A DNA stretch of 64,000 nucleotides from Caecitellus pseudoparvulus (taxonomy: Eukaryota; Bigyra: Bicosoecida), in assembly GCA_965644315.1 (NCBI GenBank), contig CBFFRQ010000054.1, forward strand, positions 62,001-126,000, in the 5' to 3' direction. Below are positions 19,501 to 30,400 of the stretch, piece by piece. Positions within the stretch are counted from its first letter, which is position 1. Every line of letters starts with the position of its first letter. Below the pieces are notes generated by a model. That model saw only the letters and a program-made list of their open reading frames with translations. It searched no databases and was not told the DNA's origin. The position numbers were made by a program, and so were the translations under genes.

Positions 19501-21748
19501 TGCCGCCGCGCCCAGCACGCCAGGCCTTGGCAGTGCTTTGGTGCCCCAGGTGACATGCGGCCCTCCCCCCGCTGACGGCAGCCTCGCAGTGCTGCCGCTG
19601 GGTCTGCCAGGGGAGCGGCGCCTGGTGTTTGCGACACTGTCCCAGCGGCAGCACGACGCACCGACGGTGCTGTGCGAACTGGCCACGGGGTCGCCCCTGC
19701 ATATCCCCGCCTCCATCCTGGCCCGCACACCTGCTTCCTCCAGCGCCATCGTGCGAGCCTGGCTGCAGCCGGGGGAGGAGTGGAGGGGCCCTGATCCGCC
19801 CGCACTGTCCCCCGTCGCGCCCCCACCCCGCCGCGTCGCGGTCATCTCGCCGGCTGACAGCCCCAAGGCAGCGGCAGAGGAGTCGCGAAACGCAGCTGCA
19901 CATCCCGCCCCTCAGGCCCATGTCACAGCTCTCACGCCGACAGAAAGCGAGCCCCCCCTCGCTGCCCCCAGCACGGCACATGTCGACACTGCAGCTCCTT
20001 CTGGGGCGGCGCAAGACAGGACCCAGCACCTGCTTGCGCTGCACCGAGATGTGCTGGACATGGCCTTCCAGCTGGCCAGTCTCGCCGCTGCAGCCCGGCT
20101 GCGCAAGGACAGTATGGTTGCCAGGCTGCAGAGCCTCGTGCGCACCCTGTGGCCAGCCAGCCGGGTTGAGGTGTTTGGCTCCGTGGCGACTGAGCTTGAC
20201 CTGCCCGGCTCCGACGTCGACGTCGTCGTGTGCGACGTGGCGGAGCATTACGAAGCTGTCCTCACACAGCAGCCGTCGGCAGCGCTCATTCGCCTGGAAG
20301 CTGCGCTGGTCGCCGCACCCTGGACAGTGTCCGTGAAAGCCATCCCCACTGCCAGTGTTCCAGTCTTGCGTGTGGTGGCAGGGGGTGGCGGCTCAGGCGC
20401 AGGCAGTGCAGTGCACCTGGACATCACGTTTGATGCGCCCACCCACCGCGGCATCAGCACTGCGGCGTTCGTGCGGCAAGCCCTGCGCGACCACCCCGCC
20501 CTCGGCCCAGTCACCCTCGTCCTCAAGCAGCTGCTTGCGACACACAATTTGAACGACCCCTTCCTGGGGGGCCTGTCGTCCTACGCGACCATCCTACTCG
20601 TGGCATCTGTGCTGGCGGATTTTCCGCACACGCCACGAGTGGTGACTGGCACGGCTTCCCCCGCTCACGGGGCAGTCATGGGCACTGCGGTGCAGTCACC
20701 CCCTCGTCCCCGAAGCAGCACTGGTGGCAGTGGCAGCTCAGCAGGGCCACCTGGCGGTGATGCCGCACACCACAGCGCGGGACACGGCCAGGCTGTGGAG
20801 TTGTACGGCCCCCACGAGCGACTGCGCAGTGGTTCGGGGGATTCTCGACGCACCAGTGCTGCCCATGCGGCGGCAAGCGTCGCAACCAACACCACACGCG
20901 AACGGGCCAGTGCCATGCGACAGGCGCTGGCGCACAGTCAGCGCGAGTCGGCGGGCGGCGTGGGTGCCACCGGTTTGAGCGCTCAGACACCGCCGCCAGA
21001 GGGTGACATGCACCTGGGCGCGGTCCTGTGCAGCGTACTGGAGGTGGCGTCGCGCCTGTGTGCCTCAGCGCAGTACTGGGCGCTGAACGTTCGGTATGGC
21101 GTGCTGCACCGGAGGGATGGAGCGCTGTTCCGGGATGACCCACTTGTCATCGTGGACCCCATCCAGCCGCAGAACAACGTGGGGCGCCCGACCTGGGGCT
21201 TCGCCCAACTGCACACTGTCTTCCAGCATGCACTGCGCAGCGTGGCAGGGTACGGTGCGCAGAGTGCAAGCCTTGCGCCTGAGACGGCGGCGGGCGACCC
21301 CCCTCGTAGCGTGCTGGGGCGAGTGTTTGGCACGGCTCACCACCGGGATGTGACCAACCTGCTGGGGTCTGTGTGGAACCCCGGCCTGCCAACTGCAGAC
21401 CCACAATCCCCAGCACCGGGATGGGCGGCGGCATTCCTCCAGCCCGCTGGGTTGGGCGCGCCCTCGGTTGGTGTTGTTGCTGACCACCAACCGCCCGCCA
21501 AGGTGCCGGCCGACGAGTGGGCGGTGAAGTCAGCACTGCCGCTCCTGAAACAACTGGCGGAGTGGGCAGACGGCACAGGCCACCTGCCAGAGCCCTTGCA
21601 GAGAGCTCTGCACAGTGCCCTGGCGACGGCGCCTGGGCAAGAGGGCCGCTCGAAGGAGCCGCCGGCGCCCTGGCAAGCGGAGGAGAAAGGCGCAGCTACC
21701 TCGTTTGACGGTGTCGTGGGCGAAGCTTCGGCTGGCGGGTCTGCCTGA
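16595..21748 (+). CDS. TRF4/TENT4-like non-canonical poly(A) polymerase with long N-terminal extension
   Basis: Open frame of 1,717 residues. The catalytic part lies in the last 550. It has the nucleotidyltransferase motif FGSVATELDLPGSDVDVVV (about 1194-1212), giving GS and the first two Asp; a third acid in AVHLDITFD (about 1275); and the helical core LKQLLATHNLNDPFLGGLSS. The PAP-associated domain carries VDPIQPQNNVGRP (about 1518-1530). In this family the enzyme adds short A-tails to nuclear RNAs for exosome decay (TRAMP) or mixed tails to mRNA. About 150 residues of low complexity split the core and the PAP-associated domain. The first 1,100 residues are Ala/Pro/His-rich with scattered Cys, match nothing I know, and could hide in-frame introns. 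One candidate surrounds an exact TGCGGAAATTGC box (inverted) at 16742. Confidence 0.82.
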   Translation: MASGGQSPPKRLISPWLVKAAHCSLVGATLRRFCVASGLQSSVDSERPGAISATLHFGKDSAEPQHLVWSIPQGTAREELLTWFAGLSPAAASAACACPAQGVGGLARSVAAAGLGVAAGSPPPLLGVVVSSASWKEEAMRTWEDVLSSRSIVQAGRTTYPSSQQRPAAPAASGSGGDDVAGAMACVHGASGCVPGDGDVMSGLVQWTATVDEPVLGCVRREDGQAVVADSELLAATLPPPSPMRLAPPARKACSVDVKSWWEAAAQLCEKVGADTFCTADRQKPGDGQGLAVPSPRLCSPQARRGTLSALLHAASAGWVGARLQDARGASAHLRLATPGTWLSKLVLVKLQLVHKWWQGRCGPDVQASSLLNAHISALAQHCALAERTDAFPPGGLCGTCAHAGADPDTAAALIDFSTNDDAEQEPLVQAVQGLLQTPSPALAFATKHAVAKGCHAGVSASTPHPWAAERLPAPISAGLWPHIVHVVGPSAAGGVAWSLPPPPPAVGSVPDEEIVQHGHRPTLPPASKATPLHRAALLAAFLLRTSAAAAASADSAAQSLLQGETPPLPPSPLRTTLPPAEVAAPRPAPSAQHDGASHAHALHVVEGVLEGILQGAAQRAVAWQARRQLLPAEQAFALDASTPAAFACAALQAAQQAHSTQSLPCLLLQSAGCPSACTPTPTCVLTDARAVALHQLALPASRPACDPAKIVLVDYITAQASDHGPDDILSAWHTAFSTTSLSVSALGRGLAEVQGGCVPLRAYQQAVGLPPATLAYDVTATMSTAGLALGLLLPHEPNDTGDTTHVPNSTSGRLMHMAHPNVGVQGLLRRVYEALHLHLRAAQAAAQSAQLDTLQDAVEPVFAGCPAAVSRARMAVMERQWDVFRESFACSYRHAGSSGPPISILAAHTSPAQWWTAQCRVLSTTTCLLISAARDAGYAVFATGHVAPPLPTPTSPLDLTFPLPLSKPAAAPSTPGLGSALVPQVTCGPPPADGSLAVLPLGLPGERRLVFATLSQRQHDAPTVLCELATGSPLHIPASILARTPASSSAIVRAWLQPGEEWRGPDPPALSPVAPPPRRVAVISPADSPKAAAEESRNAAAHPAPQAHVTALTPTESEPPLAAPSTAHVDTAAPSGAAQDRTQHLLALHRDVLDMAFQLASLAAAARLRKDSMVARLQSLVRTLWPASRVEVFGSVATELDLPGSDVDVVVCDVAEHYEAVLTQQPSAALIRLEAALVAAPWTVSVKAIPTASVPVLRVVAGGGGSGAGSAVHLDITFDAPTHRGISTAAFVRQALRDHPALGPVTLVLKQLLATHNLNDPFLGGLSSYATILLVASVLADFPHTPRVVTGTASPAHGAVMGTAVQSPPRPRSSTGGSGSSAGPPGGDAAHHSAGHGQAVELYGPHERLRSGSGDSRRTSAAHAAASVATNTTRERASAMRQALAHSQRESAGGVGATGLSAQTPPPEGDMHLGAVLCSVLEVASRLCASAQYWALNVRYGVLHRRDGALFRDDPLVIVDPIQPQNNVGRPTWGFAQLHTVFQHALRSVAGYGAQSASLAPETAAGDPPRSVLGRVFGTAHHRDVTNLLGSVWNPGLPTADPQSPAPGWAAAFLQPAGLGAPSVGVVADHQPPAKVPADEWAVKSALPLLKQLAEWADGTGHLPEPLQRALHSALATAPGQEGRSKEPPAPWQAEEKGAATSFDGVVGEASAGGSA
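16742..16753 (-). promoter_or_regulatory. TGCGGAAATTGC box (inverted) near 5' end of poly(A) polymerase gene
   Basis: Exact inverted consensus, 147 bp after the ATG. The frame is open here, but a stop-free in-frame intron is possible, for example 84 nt ending CTCAG at about 16785. In other genes the box is intronic. Confidence 0.35.
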
Positions 21749-23861
21749 TGGCAAGGTGTGACCTGTGCGTGGCTGCCCTGCTGGCAGGGGCAGGTATGGT
21801 GGCCAGTGCCGGCTGCCTGGCTGGGGTGATGTCAGAGAATGGCAAGCAGAGTTCTCGAGGCCGGGACGGCTCGCACGGCAGTGTGATGTGCATTGCTGAG
21901 AGGGTGGAGTGGCTGTGTCAGCGCGAACGTGGGTCCATCACAGACTGAGAGCGCATGAGGCCACAGGGCGTGCGCTGAGGAAAGCCGGGCGCCGACCTCA
22001 GCGGCTGGCAGGCGCTCAGCACTTCATCCGCAAGGCTGCTTGCAACAGCAGCCCATGCAAGCGCCGAGCCAGCACGGCGCCCACAGCCCACTCGTCCAGA
22101 AACACAATCAAAAGTGGCAGAAGTGGTCCACCTTCTCAGGGTTGGCTTGCTGAACCACGACTGTCTTTGGCTCCCCAGCAGGCATGGTGTAGGCTGGCGT
22201 CGATTGTTCGCGGAATTTGCCACCAGCTCAGTGGCGCCGATTGCGTCTGCGGAGGGATTGAGGCAGAGATTGGACGCTGATGCAGCTGGCTTTAGCTTGT
22301 TAGAGTGCCTGGGGCCCAAGAGCTTGCCCGAAAAAGACCCAAGCGAGACACTTGATGGGCACACATGCTGGGTGCAGGCGGGAAAAACGCCGCCGACACT
22401 CACAGCACTTGTGCTCTCCAGGCAACAGGGAGCGATCAGGGAACTCACAGCGGTAAAGTGCAGGTTCCAAGCGTGTAATATCGTTCTGAGTGTCCTGGAG
22501 GTTGCTCGATTTTGAGTTTCAGCAGCATGTGTTCGTCGGGCGAGGTAAGGCGCATGCGCCAGGCACGACGCAATTGATCCTCAGCTGCAACTGGGCCACC
22601 ACGCCTGTCTGTCAAAACCGAACTGCCCTCCCCCCATGCAGCCACCCCCTGCCTTTGTCTGGTGATACTATGAGTGTATTATGTGCAGGCTGTGTGACTT
22701 TCAAGCTCAGCAGAGTGCTTGGCCCGGGCGTTGTGTGTGTCAAGTTCTTTGCCTTGGAGTCACCTGGGCGAAGCTGCGAGTCCAAAGTCCTGAAACAATA
22801 ACTGGAGCACAAATGACCAGGAAATCCTTGACGGTGACAGAACCTAGGCTCACCAACCGTGCCCAAGTTTCAAAAGGCGCTGCGTTGCGGCACACGCGGC
22901 TCGTAGCTTGTGCGTTGGACAAGCCACGGTAAAAGCACCCCAGCACACATCACCAGCCAGCGCTCAGTTCCGTCTGTGAAGACCTCCTCATCCTATGCTA
23001 TACAAAGTTTGACCAGCTGCAGCCATGGGGTGTTGCTCAGGAAGCTCAGCATTTCGCCGAATATTGTCGCCCCAGCACTTGACGCTGGAATGCTTTCCTC
23101 TGTGAGCTGACTCAGCACAAGCCCTTCTCCGCATGGCCTTGCACTGATGCATTGCCACCGCACCACAGCCCATCTGCTTCTGAAAAGGGAAGCCTGAGAG
23201 GGCGCAGACTTTACCCTGCTAGTCTACCGACGGTTGGCAAGCCGCGCACTGGCAATTTAGCAGCTCGCATGTGTGAGCTGGTGGAGAGTGCGATCCATTC
23301 ACACCCCAGGACTTGCTTGCGACAACTTGGAGCGTGGATATGTAAAGGTTAAGAAACTTGTGTGCCAGCAAGTTTGATGCATCAATGCACAGAGCGATTG
23401 ATTCGGGCGTTGCGAGGCTGAATACTTGTCGCCGCCGCGTCAGTGGCCGACCAATGTGCAGCTGCGCGGTTCACAGTCAGGCTTTCGCACACTCAAGACG
23501 AGCCATCCTCTCAACCAAGGCAAAGCACGTGTATTTTGGCTTGCCAGCGAGCGCCGCCCCCTCCTTCTCGCCGTGTGGAAGCTTACCACCCGCCGAACAC
23601 AAGTTGGCGCGAGAAGGCCCGCCAAGGCTCGGACCCCGCCCCAACCCCCCCTTCTCGATAGCAGCGCACCAACACAGACGACAATTAAGCATACAATCCC
23701 TTCTTCACTGCAAACTTCACGCACTCGCCCGCTACCTTAGCCTCAAGCCTCCTGCTACATCTGCTCACGCAACTTCAGCGCCCCACCGGTTGAACGTTTC
23801 CCAGCTGCAACGCACCTGGCCACTTTTGCACAGCGGCCGCCTTTCGTTGTCAGGACCCACC
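21749..23861. other. long region without a convincing gene
   Basis: About 2.1 kb, visibly less GC-rich than its surroundings. Open frames of 60-130 codons occur on both strands, but none shows a domain, repeat or conserved pattern. One GCGGAATTTG box lies at 22209-22220, which near other genes marks a first intron or leader. An unrecognised short gene or non-coding transcript around 21.9-22.6 kb is therefore possible. No tRNA-like B box was seen. Confidence 0.4.
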
Positions 23862-26325
23862 ATGACGTGCCATACTCCCATGCTAGTGAGTGGCTATGCT
23901 TTCGGAAGGGCCGCAGGGCGTGCTAGCTCGATGATGGCGCAGTTTCGACTGCGGCATACAAGTTGCGCATGTGCGGGTGGTACGGGACGCCAAGCCTCTG
24001 GGAAGAGTGTGGGCACCCAAGCATCCCTTTGTTGCACCTGCGGTCTGATAAGGAACCCCTTTGTTGCTGTCCAGCTGTGTTCAAGTGTGTCCGTGTGCTT
24101 CGGCGTCGTTCGATCATCGCCACCGTGTCAGCACGAGATGAAACAAATTGCGCGCGCAATGCCTCGACTCCCTGCCTTGCCCCACCGAGTTGGCACACCA
24201 TTTATAAACACCACACACGTGTTCTGCACCCTGTCACTTCACAGCTGCCTTTCGGGGCACCTGCACGGCTTGCGCTGCTCTGCCTTGCTGCAGCTGCCGC
24301 AACAGTTCGCGCCTCCACTGGAGAGAACGACTTCCGATGGAGAGAAACGATTGACTGCACACCAAACTGCAATTCTTGGACCTTTCGAGATGCTGGCTTT
24401 GGCAGCGCCGCCGCAAATCGCTTGGAAGGCTCCATCTCCTACGCCATAACGACCAGCAACCCAGACGACTACTATGATGTGTACATCGGCCCCCGTGCCT
24501 CACCTGACTCAACCGCTGATGCCTATGCTGATGGAGATGTCTCTCCATCAAGCGACGATCTATGGGTTTACTTTGGCCGACTCACCTCGTCCAACCCGTC
24601 CCTTGACGTGAGCCTGACCCCCCTTGGCTGGGAACTTCCATCGATTGCCATCAAGTGTAGCAACTGGGTTTCTCCCTGCGTGGCAGACATCCAAATCGAT
24701 GTGTACCGTGTGCGCTTCGATGACGACCCCGGTTGCCCATCTGGTTTCGAGCTCCTGCCGCCCACCGTCGAACGCAACAGCCGTGGCTTGGCGTGGGCCT
24801 GGCCCTCAGACTTCAACGGCATCGACGTCACCAACTCCGACCACTTAGTGTGCGGAGACTACATCAAAGGCCGTCGAGCCGGCACTTCAACGCTCAGCTG
24901 GTCAGGGGTCGCTCTGCGCTCCCTGGATGGGTACAACTTCGTTGCCTGCGATGGGGCGCCGCTGTGCATGCGGAGCTGCCCCACAAACACCCACTTCTCC
25001 ATGAACACGGCCGTTGTCGTGCCAACCGCATCCAACTGTGGCGGTTGGGTCGGTTTCGACTTCAACTGCCAAGATGGCAACTCTCTGTCCATTGTCGGCT
25101 CCGAGTGCAGGCTGGGGTGCCCTGGCGGACAGTTCTGCGACATCACCGACCGATCCTCGGGCCTGGCGGCCAGGCACCCGCATCCCCCAGCCCTGCAGCG
25201 CCGTCTCCATCGCGTCGCCCAGCCAGCTCTGCGTCCAACAGCCCTCAACCAGCGGCCCCGTCGCCGTCAAACAGCCCTGCGGGCAATGCCTGCCCCCGAA
25301 ACGCCGAGGATCCTGGCAGGAACATTGATGAGATCGAGGTAGTGAACCCGGGCAGCCAGGCCGAGTGCAATGGCTGGGAGTTTGATGACTTCGGCTGCTC
25401 GCCAAAGACGTCCTTCCGCACCGTGAAAGTGAATGGCTTGTGTCAGTTTAAGTGCATCAGCGGGTGGTTTGCGTGTGTGCCGACGTCCCAGAACGCAGCT
25501 GGCCCACGGATTCCTGCATCACCATCTCCCACGCCCACCAGTTCATATGGAGCGCTCCCGACGCCAACCAACACTCCAGCACCTGCGTCGCCGTCCAACA
25601 CACCTCCTGCCCCGTCTCCCAGCAACACACCAGCTGACACCTGCCCCGGTGAAGCTGAGGAGCCGACCACCCGCACCGACAATGTGATCGTCGTTAACCC
25701 CAGCGATGGCGCAGAGTGCAATGGCTGGGAGTTCGATGACCTGGGCTGCTCCCCCAAGACGTCCTTCCGCACCGTGAAAGCCAACGGTCAGTGCCAGTTC
25801 CAGTGCATCAGCGGATGGTTCGCGTGTGTGCCAACGTCTCAGACCGCCGCTGGACCACGGTACACCGCCCCCACTGGCACGGCAGCTGTCGATCAAGCCG
25901 GTGCAGCATCTTCATCAAGCACAACTAAATCCTCCTCTGAAGGGGGGGGTGCAGGTGTCGCTGCAGGGGGTGCTGTGGCTGCCGTGGTGGTGGTCGCAGC
26001 GCTGGTCGCTGGAGTGTGGTACTGGCGTCGCAGCTCCGCCGCCAAGCGGTCAGGCGCAGATGCTACCCCCACTAAGGAAGACCCCACAGCATCGTCCGAT
26101 GAACCCAAGACCTCTGGAGATGCTCCTGCTGCTGCTGCTGCGAACCCAGTCAATTCCGCCACGGCGCCGCAGGCTGCAGTCCCAAGCGACCCGAGCTCTG
26201 GCCCTCCTGGGAGCCAGGGTGCGCGCCCCCCTGTGCCTGGAGCAACGCAACCTGCACCTGGCATGTCCCAGCCCCCACCTTACCACATGGCAGCCTTCCA
26301 AGGCTCCAACCCGCTGCGCCGGTGA
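23862..26325 (+). CDS. type I membrane protein with repeated cysteine modules (frame break inside)
   Basis: Proposed exon 1 is only 24 nt (23862-23885, MTCHTPML) before a GTGAGT donor; exon 2 starts at 24245 with LPFGAPARLALLCLAAAAA, completing a signal peptide. About 700 residues in all. The ectodomain carries three related Cys modules: NCGGWVGFDFNC..CRLGCPGGQFCD, then two near-identical copies of ECNGWEFDD.GCSPKTSF..CISGWFACVPTSQ, joined by Pro/Ser linkers. A transmembrane segment (VAAVVVVAALVAGVWYW, about nt 25974-26025) and a Pro-rich cytoplasmic tail follow. The frame must shift by one base between about 25145 and 25200, with no usable GT donor there, so this is a real frameshift or a base error. 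Family not recognised; a cell-surface adhesion or receptor role is only a guess. Confidence 0.65.
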
Positions 26326-26573
26326 TCAGATTCTGAACGGCGGCGCCGGCCACCCCCCCGTGACGTGCACTGACCCCCCCTCAGAATGCAAACGCTGAGG
26401 CCCGGCAATTTACCTCCAAACTTGGCAGGCCAAGCCCATTGCCTTTCAAAGGAACCCACTTGCCGCCCGCTCTGCGTTCGCACCTCCGGCCGGTACACGT
26501 GCCCGGCCTCCACGTCATCTTTCCGCCAATCGAAGGTCTGGAAGAACCTCGCGGGCCTGGCGCTGTGCACCAC

Positions 26574-27470
26574 ATGGCCGCTGGCGTTGTGAGGCTGGAT
26601 GCGCCCAGCGACATCGCCTCTGACGCGTGTGCCTGTGTGACGGCGGTGTGCTGCCCGCCTGGCGGCGCGACAGGCCACAGTGCGGGTCGGCCGGGGGCAG
26701 ACCAGCGACGGGAATCTACGGCGTCTGCGTTGACTGACAGCAGCGGAGGGGACGAGGGAGCGAGCGAAGTGCAGCTAGGAGACGCCTCTGGGTCGCTTGT
26801 GCAGGGATACGTCCCACGCCTGTGGAGCAGCGTCGGTGACGGCGTGTACCGATGTGAGTGAAGGCGGTTGCGGAAATTGGTTGCCAGGCCACTGCAGGCA
26901 AGCGCTGATGAAGCCACGGGGACGGCAGCCCAGACTAACCCTGGCGCACAAGCTTTCCAACACGCACAGGCGCATACCCAGAGCCGCGGCACTTCTGGCT
27001 GCTCGCCCACGTGGGCATTCGCACCGTTGTGAACCTGCTGGACCAGCTGCCTGACCAGTGAGTTGAAGCGTGCACGCGCAGCAGCAGAGCCTCCAAGCTG
27101 CACGAATTGGCCCGCCACCATCAAATACGGCAGGTACAAGTCCTTCTTAGTGCAGCATGGCATCCGGTACATCCACTGTCCCGTGAAGGGGAACAAAGTG
27201 ACCAGCGAAGACATGTCCCGCACCCGGGTGAACGCCTGTTTGCGGGCGGTGCAGACGCCTGCACTGCAGCCTGTGCTGGTGCACTGCCGCAGCGGCAAGC
27301 ACCGGACGGGGGCTGTGATGGGGTGCTTGCGGGTGCTGCAGGGGTGGCCCGTTGCTGACGCGTGTGACGAGTACGTGGCAGTTGCGAGCCCCAAGCAGCG
27401 CGACGTGGACTGCGAGTTCATCGCAGCACTGCAGCCTGCCCGAGTGCAGGGGGGGCACGGCAGTGGCTGA
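26574..27470 (+). CDS. Siw14/PFA-DSP-type atypical dual-specificity phosphatase
   Basis: Exons 26574-26853, 26970-27057 and 27134-27470 join in phase to 234 residues. The conserved order is GDGVYRC | AYPEPRHFWLLAHVGIRT, VVNLLDQLPDQ, then the active-site loop VLVHCRSGKHRTGAVMGCLR (Cys and Arg of CX5R present), then QGWPVADACDEY. This matches the plant, fungal and protist Siw14 family, whose characterised members remove the 5-beta phosphate of inositol pyrophosphates; that activity is inferred from family. The N-terminal 90 residues are unconserved. The start is the first ATG in frame. The stop codon lies 10 bp from the eIF5B stop codon on the other strand. Confidence 0.88.
26869..26880 (+). 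promoter_or_regulatory. TGCGGAAATTGG box in first intron of PFA-DSP gene
   Basis: Within intron 26854-26969, 15 nt after the donor. Core GCGGAANTTG intact. Confidence 0.5.
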
Positions 27471-27480
27471 ATGCATTGCT

Positions 27481-30400
27481 CTACAGGACGCCCAGCTGTT
27501 TCTTGATGTCCACCAGCAGCATCCACTCGTCGCGCTTGACGTCTGAACGGAATTCGGCCTTGAGGGCGTCGATGCTCTCCCGCGTAATACGCGAGACCAG
27601 CTCGTGGGAGGCGTCGAAGTGGCGCCCGAACATGATGTGGCGCTGGTCGTCTGAGGGCTCGATCTTGACGGCCACGTCGGGGTCGCCCGCCTTGCTCACT
27701 TCCTTCTCCTCGTGGTTGTGCTGGATGGAAGTGACACGGCCCAACTCAACGATGACGGGGTCACCCCGCTCGGAGCGCCCCGTGACGGCACACAGCGGCG
27801 TGCCGATGCGCAGGCGGCCCTCCTTCACAGTGCACCCCAGCACGATGGGGTTCTTCTTGTTGAAGATGGCGGTGGGCACGATGGAGAGGCGGGCGGGGAA
27901 GACCGCCACCGCCGCCGCCGCCGCCTGGCGCTTGGCGCGCTCCGCCTCCATGTACTTCTCGAACATGTCGGTGAGGTGGTAGATGATGTCGGCGCTGAAG
28001 ATGCGCACACCCGCCGCCTCGGCGTACGCGGCCGCGTCGGGCGTCGTCGGCACGTCGAAGGCCAGCATGACGGCGAAGCGGGGGTCCTCGCGATCTAACA
28101 TCGTGCTGGCCTCCATCACGTGGCGCTTGTGGATGGGCCCCAAGTTCACCCCCGCGATGGGGATGGGCGGCTCCTGCCCCTTCAAGTACTCCAGCAGCGC
28201 CTCCAGGGACCCTAGCGTGCTGGCCTGCACGAACAGCCCCGTGGCCTGCTTGTTGAAGCCCTGCGTGATGGCCTCCAGGTCTGCCTGCACCTCCTCCTCC
28301 AGGTGCGGCACGTAGTCGTCCTTGTGCTTCACCAGCAGCTGCGTGCCGGCGACGGCGTCGGCCAGCCCCGGCGCGGCGATCTTCACGCCCATGGCCCCCA
28401 CGATGTGCTTGTGGTGCACGTAGTCCGCCTTGACGCGGATCTCCTTGGCAGGCGGCGGCGTCAGCAGGGCCCGCACCTTGGTCACGATGGGCCCCTTCAT
28501 GCCGCAGACGACGATCTCGTCGCCCACAGACAGCTCGCCGTTCACCAGGACGATGTCGATGGTGGTGCCCAGGCCGTCGATGCCCTTCACCTCCAGCACC
28601 GTGGCCACGGGGAACGGCACGAAGGACAGCTTGGCGGCCATGAGCTGCTGTGTTAGGCGCACCAGGACGGACAGCAGGTCAGGCACGCCCTCGCCCGTGT
28701 GGGCAGACGTGGGCACGACGCTGACCACCTTCTTGGGGCTGTCGTTCTCGTAGTACAGCTTGGCGTTCAGGCCCTGCTCCGCCAGCGCCGTCAGCGCCGC
28801 CTGCGTCCGCGTCTCGAACTCGTCCACCGTGTTGGCGGGCTGGGCTGCCAGGCTATCCCGGATGGGGCGGTTGGGCTCGCTCTTCCAGCCGTACAGGCGG
28901 TCCACCTTGTTCAGGGCGACGATGAAGGGCGTCTTGCCGCGGCGCAGCAGGTTCAGGCTCTCAATCGTCTGTGGCTCCAGCCCGTGCATGATGTCAATGA
29001 CCAGCACGGCGATGTCGCACAGCGACGAGCCGCGCGACCGCAGGTTGGTGAAGCTCTCGTGCCCCGGCGTGTCGATGACCAGGAGGCCGGGGATCTTGTA
29101 CTCCAGGGCGGACAGACCGCCCGCCTCCGCCAGCTTGTCCGTGCTGCGGCGCAGGCGGTCGATGGGGAAGTACGTCGCGCCGATCTGCTGCGTGATGCCG
29201 CCCGCCTCGCCGCCCTGCACGTTCGTGCGCCGGATCTGGTCCAGCAGCTTCGTCTTGCCCGTGTCCACGTGCCCCATGACGCAGCAGATGGGGCTGCGCA
29301 GGCGGTCCTTGGAGCGCAGCGCCTTGGCCGCCGCCTTGCGCTCCGCCCGCCGTGCCTTGCTGCGCTCCATGCACTCCTCCTCAGGGTAGCCCAGCTGTTC
29401 GTCGGCGATGGCGGCGCCCTGCTTGGCCGCCACTGCCGCCCACAGCTCCTCGTCCGTCAAGGCACCGGCGCCCGTGTCCACCGCCACGCCGTCCTCATCC
29501 ACCAGCCCGCCCAGGGCGTCGGCCTCGTCCCCGTCAGCGGCGTCCCAGTCGCCCTCAAAGCCGGTGGCGATGGCGCCCACCATAGTCTTGTCGCCGATGG
29601 TCTTGTCGCCCGTGTCGTCCCCCAGCAGGTCCTCCCAACCCACGGAGTCGGCATGGATGGCCGCCGCCTCGGCAATCACATCTGCCGCCGTCTTGGTGGA
29701 GTGCTTGGCAGTCTTGCCGGGCGCCTTGGGTGCAGGCGCAGACACCGCCTCCTCTGGCGCTGCTGCAGAGGCCGGCCCTGCAAAGGCCGCCTTGTCGTCC
29801 ACCACCGGCGTCTCGGTGTGCTTGGCCGCTTTGCTCTGGCGGGTGGCCAGGGCGGCGCCGGAGGTGCCTGCGTCAGCTGAGATGCCCAGGCGCGCACGCT
29901 GCGCCTCCAGCTTCGCACGGGCCGCCTTGCTCATGCCCTTGCCCCTGCCCTTCTTCGCAGCCGCCTTGCGAGCCTTGGATGCGGCATTCCGTGCGGCACG
30001 CTCCTCCGCCTCTTTCTTCTCAGCAGCCGCCGCCTCGGCAGCCGCCGCCCGAGCAGCCTCCTCCTCTGCTGCCTTCGCAGCCTCTGCTGCGCGGCGGGCC
30101 TCCTTGGCCGCCAGCGCCTTGGCGGCGATGCCCGTCACTTTCTTGGGCTTGCCCGCTGCTGCTGCTGCGGCAGGGGCAGGCGCGTCGCCGGCGGCCTTCT
30201 TGCCGCCGCCACCGCCTCGCTTGCGTCGAGGCTTCTTGGCCGCACCGGCGTCAGTCGCGACGCCCATGGATGCCAGCAGTGCTGCAGCATCGTCTCTGTG
30301 CCGTGGGAGGGGGAGCGGCAACGTGGGCGAGCCAGCGGAACATGCAGCACACCGCGCACCAAGGCAGGGCCAGCAGCGGCAGGGGCGAGCAGCAACAAAG

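Noticed and set aside
23358-24449. 363-codon open frame
   Set aside because: No recognisable pattern; it overlaps the proposed promoter, tiny exon and signal peptide exon of the membrane protein in another frame.
28300-29300. Bacterial or organellar IF2
   Set aside because: The Lys-rich N-terminus and C-terminal VDIKKQLGVL, with NVQGGEAGGITQQIG, point to cytosolic eIF5B.
28699-29880. 393-codon open frame on the plus strand
   Set aside because: Lies antisense to the eIF5B GTPase domain and is rich in Val/Arg/His as expected of a shadow frame.
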